From: Cryptomeria japonica
Taxonomy: Eukaryota > Streptophyta > Pinopsida > Cupressales > Cupressaceae
Direction: 5' to 3'
Length of the DNA stretch: 60,000 bases
Assembly (NCBI RefSeq): GCF_030272615.1
Contig: NC_081411.1
Span: forward strand, 158,514,471-158,574,470
Positions 23,053 to 34,094 of this stretch are shown here, one piece after another. Position 1 is the first letter of the stretch; every line of letters begins with the position of its first letter. The translations under genes were made by a program, and so were the position numbers. The notes beneath the pieces were generated by a model. It saw nothing but the letters and a program-made list of their open reading frames with translations. It searched no databases and was not told the origin of the DNA.

Positions 23053-24041
23053 TGTTAGGTCCCAGAGACAACTGAGAGGGGGGGTGAATCATTTTTCCAA
23101 TAAATTCAAACCAAAATTAACTTAACTAGAACTTAATGCTTAATGCTGGTAAACCAAAACTTAAGACGATAGACAATTTTATCAGTTAATTTTAGTACCA
23201 GTAAATATTAATGCATGAAACAGAAAGACAATAACATCCACAACACATAGCACAAATATTTGTACGTGGAAATCCTGTAAGGGAAAAAACCATGGTGGGA
23301 AGCCTTACCCACAATCAGATGATACTACTACAGATAGTATGTGTGTACAATATGGAGTCTACACATGTAGAAAAGCTAGCTGCCTAGAGCTCACTGCTCC
23401 ATCATAAAATGGGAGTCACACTTACTACAATTGGATGGTTAAATCCAATGATAATGTATTGCTCAAAATAGCATCTTCATATGTTGGATTCAGTACCGGT
23501 TAAGCTCTAATATGACTTCTCAAAACCTTCCTTCAATCTTCAAATGATGTCTATGTGTATAGCTCTGCTTATTTTTGCATATTCGCACTTACTTACATTC
23601 CCATTACCAAATCTATATCAATCTCATAAATGAGATCTTACATATATATCAAAGCCTAAGACCAATTGAGTAGGTCGGCTCACTAAAGATATTACAATAA
23701 AATTAATTACAAATAAATCAATATGCGATGCATCATGTTGGCTCAATGCATTTACAATAATAACAAATCATCTCCATAATGTGCTGTGTTGATCTTGAAT
23801 AGATATGCTTGCTGGTTCATAACCTAGACCTATTTGTTGGTAACAACAAATATGCAAACCCCAATAGATCAATAACCAAATCACCAAAACCAAGTGATCA
23901 AATAATGTCTTCGACATAACCAAGTAGTCTCCAAGCCATTCCAAGTGTCGGTGAACAATATAACCTACAGGTGAACCAAATACCGGTGACTGTGCATAAG
24001 TTACTGAACATGCCGGTGAACATAACCAAAGATCTCCAAGT
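23053..24041 (-). repeat. 5' LTR of the copia element, truncated
   Basis: 989 bp matching the 3' LTR from TGTTAGG to GATCTCCAAGT. The expected final 66 bp (positions 18454-18519 in the other LTR, i.e. the start of U3 on the minus strand) are missing and minisatellite begins directly. A copy lies at 38594-39582. Confidence 0.9.
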
Positions 24042-24721
24042 TCATAAGAGACCATATGACCCATAATGACACCATATGGAGTCCTAAGGGGTTGTAGGAC
24101 ACCATATGACCCCTAACGACACCATATGGTGTCCTAAAGGGTCACAGGACACCATATGACCCTTAGAACACAATATGACCCCTAACAATAGTTAAGGGGT
24201 TGTAGGGTGTCCTAAGGGGTCATAGGAAACTATATGATCCCTTAGCACACCATAAGACCTATAATGACACCAAATGGTGTCCTAAGGTGTCATAGAACAC
24301 CATATGACCCTTTAGGGAACCATATGGTGTTTTTATGGGCCGTGTGGTGTCTTGAGGGGTTGTATGGCATCCTATGACCCCTTAGGAAACCATATGGTGT
24401 CGTTCTGGGTAATATGGTGTCTTAAGGGGTCATATGGTGTCCTAAGGGGTCAGAAGACACCATATGACCTCTTAGGAAACAATATGACCTCTAATGACAC
24501 CTAAGGGGTCATATGGTGTCCTAAGGGGTCATAGAACAACATACAACCCATAACGACACCATATGGAGTCCTAAGGGGTCATATGGTATCCTAAGGGATC
24601 ATAGAACACCATATGACCCCTTAGGACAGCATATGACCCATAACAACACCTAAGGGGTCATATGGAGTCCTAAGTAGTTGTAAGACACCATATGACCCCT
24701 TAGTACACCATATGACCCATA
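24042..24721. repeat. Palindromic CATATG minisatellite, copy 1
   Basis: About 680 bp built from ACCATATGACCCCTTAGGAC and its inverse GTCCTAAGGGGTCATATGGT in both orientations, with spacers such as CATAACGACACC. Units are irregular in length (about 20-40 bp). Because each unit meets its own reverse complement, the array can form many alternative hairpins. No gene. Confidence 0.95.
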
Positions 24722-25690
24722 AAGATTATATGAAACCAATACATTCATCTTCTTCAAACATTCTACTTTATATCCTATCTTCTTTATAAAAAAAAAAAAA
24801 CTGACCATCTTGTCAATCTTCTTATCACCTCATCTATATGCAAACAAAAAGAAGATATATAGGAGGAGCCTCCCCATAACTATTTATAAATTGTCATACA
24901 ATTTTCCTGATTAATAAATGGTAGCTAATTAAATGATATATTATTTAAAGTTATGAATAGAACATCATACAATTGAACATCGGTAGTTTAGTTTTGATAT
25001 AGCTAAGTTAGACCATTGTCAGCATAAGAGAGACTCTAGGTGAACAAACAATGAGGCTTCGCTAAAAATAAAGTGTAAGAACTTGACCTAACCCTAAGAG
25101 TACTTCCTTTCTAAAAAATATGATGCTCTTAAATTTGTAAGGCTATATGGCTGATCTCAATTATGACTATAGGAATTGCACACTTGATTTATTTCATGGG
25201 TATGTACCCTTCTAGGCCTTTTAACAAGTGATGATCATCATATACTACCACTGTCATGCTTACAAAAAACTTCAATTTCTTTAGATGACAAGCGTTGTGT
25301 AACAACATGGGAACTCTCACATACCCACCACTATCATTCTCTATGACATCATTTGTGTTACTCTCCCTCTTTCTCTTCCTACCCGTTGTTTCCTTCTGAA
25401 AAATATATTCCAAGTAGTCTGACTCATCATTTTTCTTTGTTGACACTATTTTCCACGTCTGCTCTCCACGTTAAAATCATATTCGAGAAAAATATTGTTG
25501 CAGGTTTCCTTGTTTGTCACGATAATGCACCCATGGTTCAATTTCAGAGCCTTCTTCCTCCTATTCAATATACACACACAAATCCATCAGTCAATTTTCT
25601 TAGGAGAGCATACATGATAAAAATCAAAGAGGAAGTCGCAGATAAGAAATAAATTCACTTACTTCTATAGAATGCAGACACAGTTGTAGT
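24722..25690. other. AT-rich region with one unexplained small ORF
   Basis: Copy 1 of a unique stretch. The only notable frame is minus 25189-25446 (85 codons), beginning MSTKKNDESDYLEYIFQKE and containing a basic GRKRKRES cluster and an HLKKLKFFVSMTVVVYDDHH segment. I recognise no family. The opposite strand also has a 99-codon frame (25353-25652), so one or both are chance. No promoter or intron is evident. Confidence 0.3.
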
Positions 25691-25819
25691 GGGGTATGGA
25701 GGGAGGGAGGGAGAGAAGAAGAGAGAGATGGATGGGGTATGGAGGAAGGGAGAAGGGGAGAGAGGGAGAGGGAGGGAGAGAGAGAGGAATAGGGAGAGAG
25801 AGGGGGAGAGAGGGAGACA
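25691..25819. repeat. Purine (GGGA/GA) tract, copy 1
   Basis: About 130 bp of A/G sequence, sharing GGGTATGGAGGAAGGGAGAA with the 16.5-kb tract, followed by (CA)n/(TA)n microsatellite to about 25950. Confidence 0.9.
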
Positions 25820-25976
25820 ATACACATACACACACACATATGTGTGTATATATATACTTAATATATTATATATTATTATATACACATATATATAAAAATA
25901 TTATATATTATATGTATATATACATTTATTATATATACATTATCATATTATACACACTCCCAAAATTTAAAAAAAC

Positions 25977-26115
25977 GTAGCGCATATGTGCTATTTATAG
26001 TAAACATAGCGCATACACTTTGTTTATAGTTAAGATAGAGCGTACACGCTTCTTACACCATAAGTACCCCATATGCGATTTTTTATACCATAGGTACCCC
26101 ATATGTGCTTTTGAC
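25977..26115. repeat. ~30-bp degenerate repeat cluster, copy 1
   Basis: Successive variants of AGCGCATATGTGCTATTTAT, AGCGCATACACTTTGTTTAT and AGCGTACACGCTTCTTACAC, then two CCATAxGTACCCCATATG units. The same words flank the purine tract at 16225-16262 (CCCATACACGCTATTTGTAG). Copy 2 lies at 41518-41656. Confidence 0.7.
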
Positions 26116-29100
26116 TATTTAGGCTTGGAAATAGGCCTGGATGACAAAGCTACAGTCTGGAAGTTTGATTTCCCTCCATTTCCCTCCTTTTTGATGTGTT
26201 TTATTTCATCAACTTGGTTTCTCGACTTTGTCATCATCAGGTTTACACTTCATCAAGTGGGTATTTCTAAAATTGCAACCATATTTTCACCCATCTTCTC
26301 AACTTTCTAACCATATAATTTTTTTAAAATTTGAACAACAATAACATATTATTATTGAATTTATTTTACCAGTGTCTCCATAGTTGTCACAAACATAGGT
26401 GCACCATTTTTTTAATAACTATTAATATACTTATCCAAATTTTAGAAACCTTATATATTATTGTAGTGAACTTGATTATTTACAATTTAAAAAAAATATT
26501 GTATTTTTTTTATTTTTTTAGTGCAACTTATGCTTCGCACACGAATAGGTACCTAATTTTTCAGGATGTCCTCGATTGGAAAAATTATTTAAAAAAAAAT
26601 ACTCAACAAATAAATTACAAACAAATACACATCTTCTAGTGCTCACTCTTAACTATCTTTCTGCCAAAGAATTTGTCAAAATACTAAATCTAACTATGAC
26701 TTTTTTATGCACATGTCAAACACTATGTTATGTTTTTCAAAAAAAATCAGGATCTCTCTTTCGTGTGTGAAGGATTTGACCCCCTTAATCTTATCCAATT
26801 TTGAAAATGTTTATTAGTTTGGAAACTAGATTTAGAGTAATACAATATTTGTTCTTTGTTTATCTTCATATCTTGAGTGGATGACTTTCAAAGTTTGCCT
26901 CCAAGTTCAGGTTCACCTGATTTCAGAAAAAAAAAAAAAAAAAAAAAAAAAAAGTGTCCACTTATTACCCCCCTTTTTACCACCATCTTTGTGCACTTAC
27001 CCATGTGCATGATTGAAACAAGTTGTGTGAAGTTCACAAGCTCTCTTTTGGTGTCCAAGTGTTAAAAAATTCTGAGTATCATAAGTTGTTTTCAGTTGGT
27101 GTATCACCTAGTTAGTGTTCATGTTAAAGACTAATTGTAAGGTTTTATGTTTCAGTTTACCTGTTTTCCCTTTTCCTTGACAGACCAGTAGTTTTAGAGT
27201 GATAACCAGCTAGGAGCCAGCTTGTTCCAGAGGTTTATTCTAGTTATAGGTTACCCACAACCTTGGAGTAATCCCATGTTTCTCAAGTTTGTCTAATTCT
27301 ACTGCAACTCAGATTGGGTGCAAAATTTAGAGATAACAAACACTTTGTGACTTGTTCAACATAGGCTTAACTACTAAATTAACAACTTCTCGTGACATGT
27401 TTTTTTAGCTAAGAGGACATATGACTTGTTTGTTTATTTTTTATTCAAATCAAATTAAAATACTTCGAATGTTGAGAAACACATCAATTCAAGAGTAAGA
27501 AAGTTCTATAAATCAGTGAAAACTTCACTAAACTTTTTGAGAATACATTTGGATTGTTGTTATTTTTAGTTTTCAAGTCTAATGTAAGTGAAAATTGAAT
27601 TGAAAAAGATTGTTTTATCAAATAGAAAAATTAAATTTAGTGATTGTCTAAATGTGAAATCTTTTTACTCGAAAATTTAGTAAATTCTTTCATTGTCTTT
27701 AAAATAGTGTTTACATAATATTCTTACTACTAGCTTCCTCCCTAATTCCCTTGTTCACCCTACTAAGGATACTAGTTGTCCTATTTTTATTCCTATAAAC
27801 ATATGTAGGAACCTCAAGAATGGACACAACTTCAACCATGCCTCTTAATTTGATCCGATTGACTAATTTGTTTGATGTTAGTAGAAAATGTACTAATTAC
27901 GCCTTCCCAAAATTGTGCTTTATTTGAAACTTCTCCACTTCAATCAAATTTCTTTGTTGTTTCCTTATAATTTCGCTTAATCTACCAAATAATATTGTCA
28001 TTCAATCTTTTAAAGCAATTATCCTAGTGCGTAAGTCTCTATATTAAGTGTTTTTATGTGGTGTAATTATAAAATAAGAACTTATAGGAATAATTTTAGT
28101 TTATTCATCTTTCCAACTAAAATCTCCAAAAGAATGAAGACAAAACTATATGCAATGGCTATAACTAGTGATGTGTGCATGCTTAAAAATTTCCAAGATA
28201 ATGCACTAAACATTCTCCAAGAGGTTACACTCAAATGAATACAATGTGTCATGGTAATGTTACCACCACTTTTTATAGAAGTTGTAATTTGATGAAAATA
28301 CTAAGTAATTAAGATTTTACTAGAGCATGATTATGATAAGGTAAATATGACCAACGATTCTAGTAAGAGAATATATTTCAAAGTTGTATAGGTAGGTCAT
28401 AAGAAAATCCTTACTAAAATTTTTCCTCTAACATCTTCACAACATGACAGTGGACCTCCAATGGCCAAACACTTGTGGAGTCTATTGCCTACAACAAACA
28501 CAAAGGTATTCCATAAAACATGTCTTATTTTATTTACATCTATATATGTATAATTTTCTTATTTAAACATTGCATGTTTCACTCATGGAAGAAATGCTCA
28601 TAATTTTTGCAATTATTCATGAAGCATTGTTTTCCTATTTACAAAGTTCTCTTTTGTAGAAATCTACTCTAAGACATGTCAAACTCATCTACAAGGAGAT
28701 GATATCAAAATTGTATGCTACAAATAATGCATCCAACCAACCAACAAGGAATATGTAGAAGTTAACAAATTTCTTATGTATATCTACCTATCTTTTTAAA
28801 GAATAATTGAATCATTAATTTTACAGATAATACCCAAACTTAATCATTTGTCTATGCAGAATGCTAACAATCATATGCTCCTAAAATCAAGATGTACAAG
28901 TATTCTTAAACTCGAATATATCATGTTTGGAGGTGACACCTTTTTCTCTCGCTAATGAGTCATATCACTGTGGCTGGACAATCATGTTCAATGAACATAG
29001 CTTACCAAACAACAAAATTAAAATTGGAATTTCAAGGCATGGACATATTGGTGTAATGTCACTACCAAAGACAATATAGATGGATTTATCAAACTAATGT

Positions 29101-30339
29101 CATAACCCTCTTTCTCAACCTTGATAAAAATTACTATTGTTATTAATATTGTTTTTATGAGTAATGTTAGTTAGAAAAGATAAATTGATTATGGTTAGAA
29201 TTTTCAAATAAAAATAATTAAATAATTGTGACACACTGATGATGACATAAATTTATTTAGAAATTTCTTGTTTACTCAATATGTTAATTCGGGACGTGTT
29301 GTAGAAGAAAATGAGAAGGTTCTAGAAGAGAATCTCAAATTCAAAATTTTTGCATATAACCCCCACTATGACAACAATCATTTTTTCATGGAATTAATTT
29401 TGGAAAAGAATCTCAAAATCAATTAATTCCCTTTGTAGTGGTAAAATGACTCTCTTTTCTATATATTGAATTCTCTAGTTTATCAAAAAGGGGAGTTCAT
29501 TGTTTTTCTTTGTGATAAAGTAGTTTTGCAATTCTTGCAATCGGGTTAGTTGTAGGAGGAATTTGGAAAACATATTGTATTGTAGGAGATAGGATTTTTC
29601 AAAGGTTTGGAGAAGATCTTCACCAGGATACATATGAGGTTTGAAAGAGGACATCTGGGAAATCAAGGGTTTTCTTCAACAAGAGTTTCGATCAACATCT
29701 AGGTTCCCTTGTTTTGTTATTCTTTCTTGCATGTTTTATCTCCATTATACTTACTTGCATGCTCCATATTTTTCTTCCAAAAACGAGGAAAGAAGTGAGG
29801 ATTTTTATTTGTATGCATTGGGTAGTTTCTATGCTTTGTGCATTTCTAAATAATGTTTTGATCAAGCAAAAAAGGGACAGTTAAATAATATAGTCCGATT
29901 TGCATATCTTTCAAAAGAAATTTCCTTTCTTTTTTTTAGATTTAATAGAGAATATTTATATGCATGTTTGAGATAGATTGGTATATCTTGCCTACATTTT
30001 GGGTTAAAAGTTAGTAATTTACCTTTCAAAAATCAATATACCTCATCAAAAAGATTATCCTCCTTTGTTTTCAGATTTCAGAAAAATATTGTATATCTTG
30101 CCTTCCTTGGTTTAAAATTGTAATTTCCCCTTCAATGATTTCATTTTATAATTTTTTCTTTGTGAAATTTTTCTCTTGATTAATCAGCTATTTTCTAACT
30201 TTTTTTCAAAAAAAAATAAAATTATTTACTTGAAATATATATATATATATATATTATTACACTATAATAATATTAAATGAAATAACAATAATAAATTTTT
30301 ATTTCAATTTTAAATTCAAACCTTTTTTTAGGGTTGGGA
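26116..30339. other. AT-rich intergenic stretch, copy 1
   Basis: About 4.2 kb with no supportable gene; frames are at most 102 codons and rich in AT-driven residues. It holds a poly-A run of 27 bases at 26927-26953 (29 in copy 2) and a TA microsatellite near 30236-30254. Nothing resembles an RNA gene. Copy 2 is 41657-45882. Confidence 0.5.
26927..26953. repeat. Poly-A tract with length difference between copies
   Basis: 27 A here and 29 A at 42468-42496. It could be the tail of a small retroposed element, but no element body is recognisable to its left. Confidence 0.9.
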
Positions 30340-30515
30340 AGAGAGGTTAACCACCACCTCCCCTATGCAATGCATGCAGGTAACGTAGGCCCCAAGGAGA
30401 GGGGGCGATGTGCCCCCTTGTGGGCTCGTGCATGTACAGGGCCACATGCCCGCACATGCAACGAGTCCCATAGTAGGGTGGGACCCGTGGAAACCCCCTC
30501 GGGTTTTAAACCTTT
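30340..30515. other. GC-rich island, copy 1
   Basis: About 175 bp with clearly higher G+C than the surrounding very AT-rich DNA. It contains nested complementary runs such as GGGGGCGATGTGCCCCC and GGGCCACATGCCCGCACATG. No gene or RNA family recognised. The identical copy is at 45883-46058. Confidence 0.6.
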
Positions 30516-32801
30516 GTCTAATGAGGCATCAGAAATAAAAATCTAACTAAGAAGAGTTTAAAAATAAAACTAAGTCCCTCTTTGGTAAGATTTTCATTTC
30601 TGATCCTTGGATAGACGTTTCCACTTTTTAATATATTTTTAATTAATTTTTTTTATTTTATTTCAAAAGAAATTAATGACATTGTAATTAATTTATATTT
30701 TTTAATTAAAGTTTATTTAAAGCATATTTTATTTAAATTTTATTTATAATATTGAAAATTAATTTTATTTATTGGTAATTAAAATATATTGTTAGATATT
30801 AGTTTATATTATTCACAGTTAAAAATTTATTTTATTTAATAACTTATATTGTTAAAGGAATATTTTAATTTAAGTTTGAACTTTAAAAAAAAATTATTTT
30901 GATTAAGAAAATTGATGAATACATTCAAATTAAAAAGACCTTGATAAAACAGGGTGTAATAGCTTGATTTGTTTAAATTGGTGATTTGAGATTTCCAAAT
31001 GGGGATTTATTTTGCAATTTTAGACCTTCCATTCAAATAAATAAATGCTAAGGCATTGTTTATCTCTTCTTGATGGGAAATGATTCCCTTTGGGATTAAA
31101 AATAGATCACATCTCAATGGACAAAATGATTAATTGATGCTTATAGATTCGAATGGATAATTAAAATTAAGGGGTTCATTACCTCAAATTAACTATTCTT
31201 AGATATTGAAACATTAGTTAGATATCCCTAGAATATTAAATTTAGCTAATTTAGGAAAACCAAGAAAAGAGGAATAATTATTTCAAACTTTTGATAAAAT
31301 AAACAAACCTTTCCCAAAGTAGGGATTATTTCAAGACATTATATTCCCTCTATTTATAGTTTTCTTCAAATATTAAAGGTTCAAAAGGACCTACTTTCCA
31401 AGTAAATATGTTTAGATTCATAGTCTCCTTAACAATTTGTGTATTTCAAGCACGTGACTCAATTTCTAGTTAAAATTATCCTCATTTAAGAAGTTGAACA
31501 TTTTCTTATCTTTCATGCAAGTTACTTACTTATTGTTTAACATGAAAGTTACATAATTGTTGTTATAATGCAAGTTACATAATTATTGTTATCATGCAAG
31601 TTACATTTTAAGAAGCTAGATATAATAGTCCTTCACAATTTGAATATTATTCTCCTAGTAGTAGTAGGTTGATACTTTCAAGAGATTCTTCATTTTCATA
31701 GAATTAGTATCATTGCTTAATTTTCAATTGTTTAAATCTTTGCAAATAATGATCTCACTCTCAAGTTGCATTAGAATATTAGCTATTTGAGCTTCAATAG
31801 TACAATATTTGAATTTTTTAGTTATAAAACTAAGAAAGAGGAGTTGGAAACCAAACCCTTAGTAGCATTCCATATTTATGGTGCCTCTGGGTCATGCTTA
31901 TGGGTAATGTCATCATGTTGAACTACTACACTTAACTCCTAATAAAGATACAACAACGGCATTTGTAGCATTGTCCCTATAAATTTTTGGGGAGTAATAA
32001 GGGTCATATATGGAAGTTAAAATCCAAGGGGTGGGTAATCACCCTTAGATTGATAATCTAAAAACACTAAGTTTAAAATAAATTTTGCATCCGTTCAATT
32101 AAACCTTAGAATACCCCATTAGGGTTTGGTTGTGCGTGATGCTTTGAATTTATTTATCTTGATAAATTTTGGCAGATGATAATTGGTCAAGGGTGACGCA
32201 TATGATAGGAAATAGGACTTAGATGTTTTAGGCTACAAGCAAAGGGCCACATTGAGCCTTTTTTCTATAAAGCTACTATCGTGGGTAGCAACAACAGAGA
32301 AACTGTTTGTGCCATTTACCCTAGAAAGCGTTGCGTACCCACCAAACAATTTACATTAAACCATAATTAAAAACCAAAACTACCTAACTTACGCCTTGAG
32401 CCCATGCCAAAATGAGTATGTAGGCAATCTAGGGATGTAGTTTTCCCTAGTACTCAGGCATTCAGGGATGGGGTCTAGGATTTTGGTTAAAGGTGAGTAG
32501 TTGGTTTTCAAAATTTCTTGGTCCCTCAATCAAAGGGTATAGAAACACAAACTGGAAGATTAAAAAGTATTTCAATGCATACTCAGAAGGAATCCTGTAT
32601 GGATTCGCTTGACTTCCCGAGGCTTTAGGCCAAATTCTAAGGCGGGACTCAAGCTTATATTATTTTATTTTATTTACTCCTAAGGACGGTGACCTTAGTG
32701 CACTCCTAGTAGAAGAGTGTAGTTGGATAGATGAAACCCCATCCCATCCCATTTGGGTAGATGTACCTAAGTATGTGATTGAACCAAACACAATTAAAGA
32801 G

Positions 32802-32834
<33 letters not shown>

Positions 32835-33968
32835 TAGTCAAATTTTTTGGGTTAAGTGAATTGGGTCTCTATAATTAATCTTACTTTTTTAGCTAGACTA
32901 TTACACAAAAGTGGTCTATTTTTTTAGACAATCTATGAAGCTAATAATACAAAATTATGTATGTTTTACTCAATTATGCTAGGTATATAGAATATATTTC
33001 AATGATCAACAAAAAATCCATTATACGTAATCGACCTCTCAAATTAATTGTTTTCATTCATTGTAAAAGAATAAAAAGATAAAAGTCTTGATATCTCCCG
33101 ACTTCCATTATATATATAATTTAATTTATATATATATAAGCTAGTATAGTTTTATGGATAACATAAAGTGACTACTAGTTGAATTACTTCCAAATTATGT
33201 ATATATGTCACTCTTGAGGTAAATCAATTTTTTTTTTTGAAGGTTAAGAAATTTGAAAATAAAATGTGATGTTGTTTGATGTGTTAGACCCACATTCTTA
33301 GTTTGACATATTAAAGTTAAGTGTAAAATAAATGCATTGTAAATGAGATGAATATATAAAGAAAAAGTGGGCTAGCACGTCCTCAAGCCACTTTAAAAGG
33401 CCCAGGTATTTATGGTCTAAAGGAAAGAAAAGTAAGTTCATTGAGGCAGGTGTAGTATTGTAAGGGTTTGTATGTTATTAATATAGTAATGTTAATGATA
33501 GTTGTATTTTTTTTTTGGCAAATTCCCTCTCTAGATGCATCATGTCAAACTTCAAGCTATGACTCAAAGCACTATATGTGCATAAGATCATCTTAATGTT
33601 CTGAAGGTCTTATTGGCTCATTTACTACCATTAGGACTTATACAAATGTTATGAGACTATTAAACTCATCGTTATCTAGTCTAATAGATTGTACTACATT
33701 GTATATGTATTAAGATTGTTAGTTTCATTGTTTCCAAAGCATAAAGATTTGGAATTGACAATTGACATGAGTGTACTTCAAAAAAATAGTTGGGTTTTGT
33801 TTTAAAGTTGTAAATTTAGGTTAAATGTTTATAGAAAAATATTAGACTTCAAGTTCCTTCCCCAAAATACATAGAGGAAAAAACTCACTAAGAATTAACA
33901 TACGTATATAAACTCATCATAACATTTATATTAACTTAGTACATAAAAATAAGTGCCACATAGTGGCG
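30516..33968. other. AT-rich stretch with old repeat-like segment, copy 1
   Basis: No gene. At 31515-31608 there are four ~28-bp units of ATGCAAGTTACATAATTATT. At 31860-32790 the base composition rises and the text has the look of a diverged LTR (ATGTAGGCAATCTAGGGATG, GACGGTGACCTTAG), but I found no partner LTR or coding part. A TAA microsatellite sits at 32802-32831. Copy 2 is 46059-49511. Confidence 0.4.
31515..31608. repeat. ~28-bp tandem repeat, four units
   Basis: Units of ATGCAAGTTACATAATTATT with small changes (first unit TACTTACTTATTG, second ATGAAAGTTACAT, last truncated). The duplicated copy lies at 47058-47151. Confidence 0.85.
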
Positions 33969-34079
33969 AGTACTTGCCTTGATAATTTTTAGTTTAATAA
34001 TAATATTTGTTATAATTATTAGAAATATTTATTTATTGTAACTAATATTAGCCAATCATTTATAAGTAAAATAATTTTT

Positions 34080-34094
34080 GTAAATTATAAAGTT
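34080..34094. repeat. Left target-site duplication of LINE copy 1
   Basis: GTAAATTATAAAGTT here and again at 36867-36881, immediately outside the LINE's poly-T edge and its truncated end. Confidence 0.9.

Larger units (their letters stand above)
17471..24041 (-). mobile_element. Ty1/copia retrotransposon, degenerate
   Basis: A minus-strand copia element. From right to left it shows 5' LTR (23053-24041), tRNA-Met-type primer-binding site, gag, protease, integrase, reverse transcriptase, RNase H, polypurine tract and 3' LTR (17471-18519). Integrase before RT marks it as copia. LTR ends are TGTTGG..CCTAACA on the minus strand. The LTRs differ at many positions, and the 5' LTR has lost its first ~66 bp, replaced by minisatellite. 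All coding parts have stops, and the protease active site is altered, so it is dead. The first part of the element is also the left edge of the 15.5-kb duplication. Confidence 0.9.

Noticed and set aside
31860-32790. Possible LTR of an Ogre/Tat-type element
   Set aside because: The wording looks LTR-like, but I found no second LTR, primer-binding site or coding part, so no element is claimed.
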